Shown here in pieces: positions 58,981 through 64,000 of a stretch of DNA of 64,000 nt. Both the position numbers and the translations under genes were made by a program. The notes under the pieces are model-generated. The model worked only from the letters and a program-made list of their open reading frames with translations. It made no database searches and had not been told where the DNA came from. The first letter of the stretch is position 1, and each line of letters starts with the position of its first letter. The stretch is from Symsagittifera roscoffensis (Eukaryota > Xenacoelomorpha > Acoela > Convolutidae), in contig NC_087062.1 in assembly GCF_963678635.1 (NCBI RefSeq), positions 28,420,833 through 28,484,832 on the forward strand. The letters run 5' to 3'.

Positions 58981-61976
58981 GTAAGCTCTTAACGCGTTTC
59001 ATGGGGATTATAATGAGAAGGAAAGGAAATATATGTTTCTCCATAAGTCATAACAAAAGCATCAGCAAAACAAAGATAGACGGTTACTGTGCAAGTAGCT
59101 CAGAATGTTCCGACTATTAATACAAAAATAAAATATTTTTTTTTCGAATAAGGGTCGTTTTTTCTGCGTGGTGTGATAAAAAAAGATCTGATCGAAAAAG
59201 AGGACCTAGGCGTATCGAAAGTCATGGTAAACTACACCAATTGGAAAACAGTTCTAGAAGTATTTTTTTAAATTTCGTTTGAATTGCGACTAAAAGGGCT
59301 TTAATAAGATTTATTACTCGGCCCATTCTGATGATTGTGGTACCTGATTTTGCGTGGAAAAGAAAAAAACGGAAACACCCGAATACAACATTCCTCCCTA
59401 TTTTTTAAATGTTCGTAACAATTAAGTATGTATGCAATTAGAATGTAACTTAAACATTATAAGCACAAGGCTATGAATTCGATAAACAGAAGGCAGAGTG
59501 AGCGCATGCTTAGAGTCTACGCATCAATAATTTAAACACATGAATTATCATTAATTTAAATTTTTGTTTTTGCTAAAGTTATGATAGATTATAATGTTAA
59601 ACTAACTTAGTTCTAAATGGAATGCATAATGATACCTATCATCAATACTAGCCGATTCCGCGCCATGCTCTCAGCACAAAAAATGAACAAAAATGCAAAA
59701 AAAAAAGAATTTTTACAAATTTCACAAAAGAACTGCTGTATCTCGAAAACTACCGTTGCCTGAAAGCTCATTTTTTAAGCCAAGATCTGCAACCCTAGAG
59801 AAATTGCCCACTGTATCAAATGACAAACTTTGGAAAGAACGAACAATTTGAAAAAGTGAAGTTCTTAAGTTAAGGAAACAGCCAGAAATTTTTGTAAAAT
59901 CCCAATATCGCGTTGAATCTAAGAATTTTTTTTGCGAGGTCAATTTGGAGACGAGATTTGCAAGCCTGTGAAAGCATTTGATTCAATAGACAGGAGTCGG
60001 TGGACAATGGTAAATGAATTTATTTTTTGTATTTAAGTTTCAAGAAAATTTAAATATGAAGTCAATATATTTAACAATTTTTTTGAAATGCATAATTTAT
60101 TCTAAATTTGGCTGTATGCCTTCAAATTGATCACGTGAAAAGTTAGTGTGGAACCCTTCAGCTTGTTTTATTCCTAATTTCTACATGCAAATTTGTGTCT
60201 ATTGTTGAAACTCCTAATCTCGAGGTTGCAGGTTCGAATCCGATATGTAACAAAATGTGTCTACAAAGCGCAGCTTGGGCTCTGTGTCTAAAATTATGAA
60301 CGAAACAAAATTCCTAATTTTCAGTCTGTACCTAAGTTTGTAGAAAAATTGTTGCTAACTATTTTTACTCATGTGAAGCAATTTTTGATCCTCTGTTTGT
60401 CTGTGAAGACAATTCTATCTTATTCTAATTGAGAATTTCGATTTTCTTTGTATTTAAGCAGAGCTTCTTTACGAAAATGAAGAATTTAAAATTACGGTTG
60501 AGTTTTAATATCTAAACAGGTTGCACTATGCTATCATTTTTTTCTGAAGTAAATCATTCTCATAATTGAACGGTGAAGATATAAAAATTGATTTGAAAAA
60601 CTTCCGTAGAAAAGTAAAGCCTTTCGAAATATTGGGTTACTGTTAGACTGGCAATAGTTTATCAGAATTGATGTTGGAATAAAATGTCGCATTTTTGAGA
60701 CTACACTTCATTTTTGTCCGAGTTTTGATTTGATTATTTCACACGCACAGCGTAGTGTGATACTGCAAGGCCTTTTTCCCCATCTTGAGTCGTAAGTATT
60801 AGTGCTCTGTTTTCGTGGCACTTTTGCAGCTTATGCAGTATTATCAATTTAATAGCTGTGAAATTTGGTTGCGAGTAAGTTAACACCGCTGATGATTTTT
60901 TAAATTCATCAAATCAACCGAAAAAGCTCTTTGCTGAGTGCAACAGAATAATGAAAAAAGTTCCTTTCCAAAGTTGTTCTGAATTAAGGCTTCGCGAAAT
61001 ACAAAATATTCTCAGTTTGGTTTTATACAGTAGCGGATTTAAGGGGGGGGGACGCCCCCTCAGGGATTCGACCCCCCTGCCGACCCAAAAGTTCCCCCTT
61101 TGTACTATTTTGAGATATCCATTTTTGGCTGACTGACCCTTAAATTTAATTTTTCTAAAGGCGCCTTGGGCGCCAATATATGCTAATTTTGAGTGGGGAG
61201 CGCGCGCAGAAAAAACGCAATTTTTGGATCAAAATTTTCCAAAAAGTGCCTAAAAACGCCTTTTTTGGCCAGTTTTTTCAAAAATTTGCCTGCGGCGCGG
61301 AAAATTTGGTCAAATTGGTGTCTTTATAGTGAGAGCTCAGATAGTCAATTTATTGGTCGACCTAAACAAAAGGTCAACAAAATTTTTTGAAAATCTGCCC
61401 CCTCGAGAAAATCCTAGATCCGCCCTGGCTTAACACGTTCCAATTTTTTTTTATTTTAAAAAAATTAGTGTGGTTGTCTTTGGTTTATTATATTCCAAAT
61501 TATTGCATGCAAAATTTGTCTTTTTATGCATTTTGGAGATTCTTTTTGCCGCATTTTCGTATGTGTTCGCGAAGTTGCAACCGTGCCTCAGTGTATGAAC
61601 TTTTTAGAAATGAGAGTAGATTATCTACTATAACGCCAAGATATTTACATGATGCCGTAGTCGCATATATGTATTTGAGAAAGAGTTCAGCATTGAGTTT
61701 GCGATGATTTAGTTTTTAAATAAGCGAGGTGCATGATAATGATGATATCATCATCGTGCGTTTAGTAATTGTATGAGTGATTGATTCGTCCTACAGTGGA
61801 ATTTATACTAATGGTCCAGTCCCACAATATAGTCGGCTCGTAAACTGTCTCTGATTCAGTATAAACCCCTGATAATTTCAGTTACAACTCTAAATCTTAT
61901 ATAATTAGAGAACCAACCATTAGAGAGCCAACCAATCAATCAGACTATTCTAAGATTTTGGTTGTTTATTTTGCAG
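58981..61976 (+). other. ~3-kb intron with repeats
   Basis: The long AT-rich intron between the exons at 58796 and 61977 contains a box B-like GGTTCGAATCCG at about 60230 with a hairpin-like motif at 60263, and the MITE at 61028-61427. I see no coding region in it. Confidence 0.55.
61028..61427. mobile_element. hAT-like MITE (non-autonomous DNA transposon)
   Basis: The 400-bp element has imperfect inverted ends: CAGTAGCGGATTTAAGGGGG on the left and, read from the right, CAGGGCGGATCTAGG. Ends of the form CAG..GCGGATCTAGG are typical of hAT-type MITEs. The flanking 8-mers gttttata and gcttaaca agree at 5 of 8 places, as an old 8-bp target duplication might. No transposase is present. Confidence 0.65.
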
Positions 61977-62088
61977 GTTGGTGTTCCAAGGCATGGCACG
62001 AGAACTCGAGAGCATGTCTAAGCAGCAGTTCACCGTGGAAAACGAAGTCAACACTGCTATCCTCACCGAGGCCAAAGAGTTCATCAAT
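61977..62088 (+). CDS. Internal exon of the host gene (last exon seen)
   Basis: The 112-base exon sits between tatttttgcag and GTAAGTACC. The split codon joins the previous exon (GC + G = Ala), then LVFQGMARELESMSKQQF and TEAKEFIN, ending at a codon boundary. It is helix-prone, perhaps part of a coiled coil or helical bundle. Later exons are not in the window; the following intron carries a BEL/Pao relic. Confidence 0.75.
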
Positions 62089-62289
62089 GTAAGTACCTTT
62101 CTCAATCCATCGGCAGCTGTTTTTAATTCAACACGGTTAATATTCTCATTGTGATGGCTGTGTGTTGATGATCATCAACTTCTGCCGCCATATTTTATAT
62201 GGTTTTAACATAAAATTGGTCAAATTTTTATCCGGAATATTTACTTGTACATACTTCTACTATATACTTCTTCTACTGATGATTGTGAC
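62089..62289 (+). other. Start of the downstream intron
   Basis: AT-rich intron sequence between the exon and the BEL/Pao relic; nothing recognised. Confidence 0.5.
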
Positions 62290-64000
62290 TCAGGCAGAAC
62301 AAGTTGGAAACTAACGGCAACCCATTGGAGTGGAACAACTGCTTCGAGCTCTTTAAGGGTGCAAAAGGCAACAACCCACTTCTAAGCCCTGTTGAGAAAA
62401 TAATTTACTTCAATCATTATGTACTGATAATGCCAAACCTTTGATAGAGAACTACTGAACCAATTCTTCTCAGTACGAACAAACAATACTTGAATTAGTG
62501 CGTAGATACAGTAACCCAAGGTATGCGGTGTCAGCGTTCATCGGGGAACTCAAAAAGTTTGACAAATTGATACTCAGCTAGTAACCTAACCCCAACTCGC
62601 TCGCTCAAAGCTCCACTTAAGCTTACTAATGAAGTGGGAAGAAAACTGCGTGGTGCATGACCTCGAATACGCTACACTCAAAGACAACGCAGTATCTGGA
62701 AAAAAGAGCATGCGAGAACCTGGGCATAGAACCATCCAACAATCCGACGACCGGACTAACAAGTTAAGTTTTGATCAGGCAAAAGTACGACAGATCTCCT
62801 TTTTGGAAAATGTCCGTTTTTTTTCAAACTTTCCGTAAATCAACGCGCAGAGATGGTTAAACAACATAAGCTGTGCTTGAACTGCTTAGGCCAACCCAGA
62901 TTCAGTGAATGAACATCAGTCAAGCGATTTTTAATCAAAAACTGCGATGAAATTATCACTCAACTCTACACATTGACAAAAGCAGTTTTAAACTCACAGC
63001 CAAAAGTTTAAAAACATGCATCTTGGAATTACAGTAAACAAGACAACAAAAAGCTCCGGTTCTAATTGTAAATATAATCAAAAATCAGTTGCAATTAATG
63101 CCAGTAATTTTTTTCAAGAATGACATCAAACGACATCAAACAGCTGAAACACTTCAGTGTAAACCGATCCAAAAACTACAGCTTTGCGTACGAAGCGCTT
63201 TTAGTAAAGACAGTTTCTTTCTCTCTAGACAGGCTAAGTATCGGAACACATTACACTACGAAGCCTGCATTAATTCTGCAGTCATTCTACTCAGTTGAAG
63301 CTTTGAATTTAGACGCCATCGACACATACAACCGTATTAGAACGTGCTCACTCTACAACCACCTTCGAAATGTCAGCTTTCCGGATCTAGGCTACAACAG
63401 TGCAAATTGTGCTCGGCGTAGATGGTTTCCGCAACAATGCGGAGCGCAATGATCGGAAAGTTACTACAGGCTTTTTTAAGTATCGCTGTCAAAAATCTAG
63501 TAGGTTGGGCAATCACTGGCCCGCTGATCCAGAAATCTAATATGAGCGAGTGAAATTCGCATTTGACTATTTTCATTGACACAATCGAACAAGAATACCT
63601 TGCTGTTACTGAAATAGTGGAAAAATTCTGGAAGGTGGAAGGATCAGGCATCCACGAAAACAACAAAGCTCGAAAGCAGTGAGGATGACAGATATCGCCA
63701 AGAAAGAAATCGACTATGGAAAATCCAGAAGAAAATGCGCATCAACTCTGGTAGCAAAAGCTCAACTGCCATCACTACAGAGATATCTGAAAATGGATCC
63801 TGAAACCACTCATTTTAAAGAGAAATTGCTTACTACTGGCCTGGAAAATAGATACGTCGTCTATCTTTTCAATACTCATAGCCGAGGTTAATAGTAATCC
63901 AAAAATGCCGTGAAGGTACGCGATGTGGCGAACGCTGCTTCGACTTACAAAGGCGTCACGTTGAGTTCTTGCCTTGACATTGGAATAGACCTACTAAACA
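62290..64000 (+). pseudogene. Degenerate BEL/Pao retrotransposon (gag to start of RT), partial
   Basis: Pieces of a BEL/Pao polyprotein appear in order on the plus strand but in changing frames. Near 62300 there is LETNGNPLEWNNCFELFKG and LLSPVEKIIYF, like the DUF1759 Gag region. Near 62480 there is LVRRYSNPRYA. Near 62870 there is HKLCLNCLGQP, like the first half of a zinc knuckle. A protease-spacer region follows at about 63080-63460. Near 63615 there is VEKFWKVEG, near 63845 ENRYVVYLFN (the family's GRYVVRLPF-like motif), and near 63930 NAASTYKGVTLSSCL, like the DAS..G.SLND start of RT. Stops and frameshifts are frequent, so it is dead. It lies in an intron, on the gene's strand, and continues past the window. 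Confidence 0.72.

Overview
The window comes from an animal nuclear genome, most likely an invertebrate. It holds large LTR retrotransposons, a degenerate BEL/Pao element (a clade known from metazoans), tRNA-like SINE-type repeats and exons with GT..AG introns. I cannot name the species. No host rRNA, functional tRNA gene, CRISPR array or bacterial feature was seen.

Positions 1-50495 are a nest of at least four related Ty3/gypsy-type LTR retrotransposons, all on the minus strand. The oldest (element C) is represented by part of its leader (1501-2394) and by a 5' LTR cut into three pieces (2395-2600, 25398-25576, 50011-50495). Element A (2601-25397, about 22.8 kb, LTRs 904 bp with 10 differences by eye) sits between pieces 1 and 2. 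Element B (25577-50010, about 24.4 kb, LTRs 886 bp and apparently identical) sits between pieces 2 and 3. A fourth element, D, is inserted in the C leader; only its 5' LTR (619-1500) and leader (1-618) are inside the window. Both complete insertions show TG..CA LTR ends and a 3-bp target duplication (tag for A, aca for B).

Each complete element has the order 5' LTR, primer-binding site, long leader with tandem repeats, gag, pol, a giant third ORF, polypurine tract, 3' LTR. Pol carries protease, reverse transcriptase, RNase H and integrase. It then has a roughly 500-residue tail whose last 150 residues look like a macro (ADP-ribose-binding) domain. The third ORF of B is one open frame of about 2955 codons, with a coiled coil, an SGNH (GDSL-type) hydrolase domain with all catalytic residues, a second degenerate SGNH-like domain, and about 1900 residues that I do not recognise. 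In A the same ORF is broken by stops, frameshifts and a 98-bp tandem duplication. A Ty3/gypsy element combining a macro domain and tandem SGNH domains at 23-24 kb is the most notable content of the window.

Positions 50496-64000 are AT-rich host DNA. They hold a cluster of inverted and tandem repeats (51474-53340), several copies of a tRNA-like repeat, a hAT-like MITE (61028-61427) and four plus-strand exons of an unrecognised host gene (57303-57468, 58164-58175, 58796-58980, 61977-62088). A decayed plus-strand BEL/Pao element begins about 62290, in the intron after the last exon, and runs off the end of the window.
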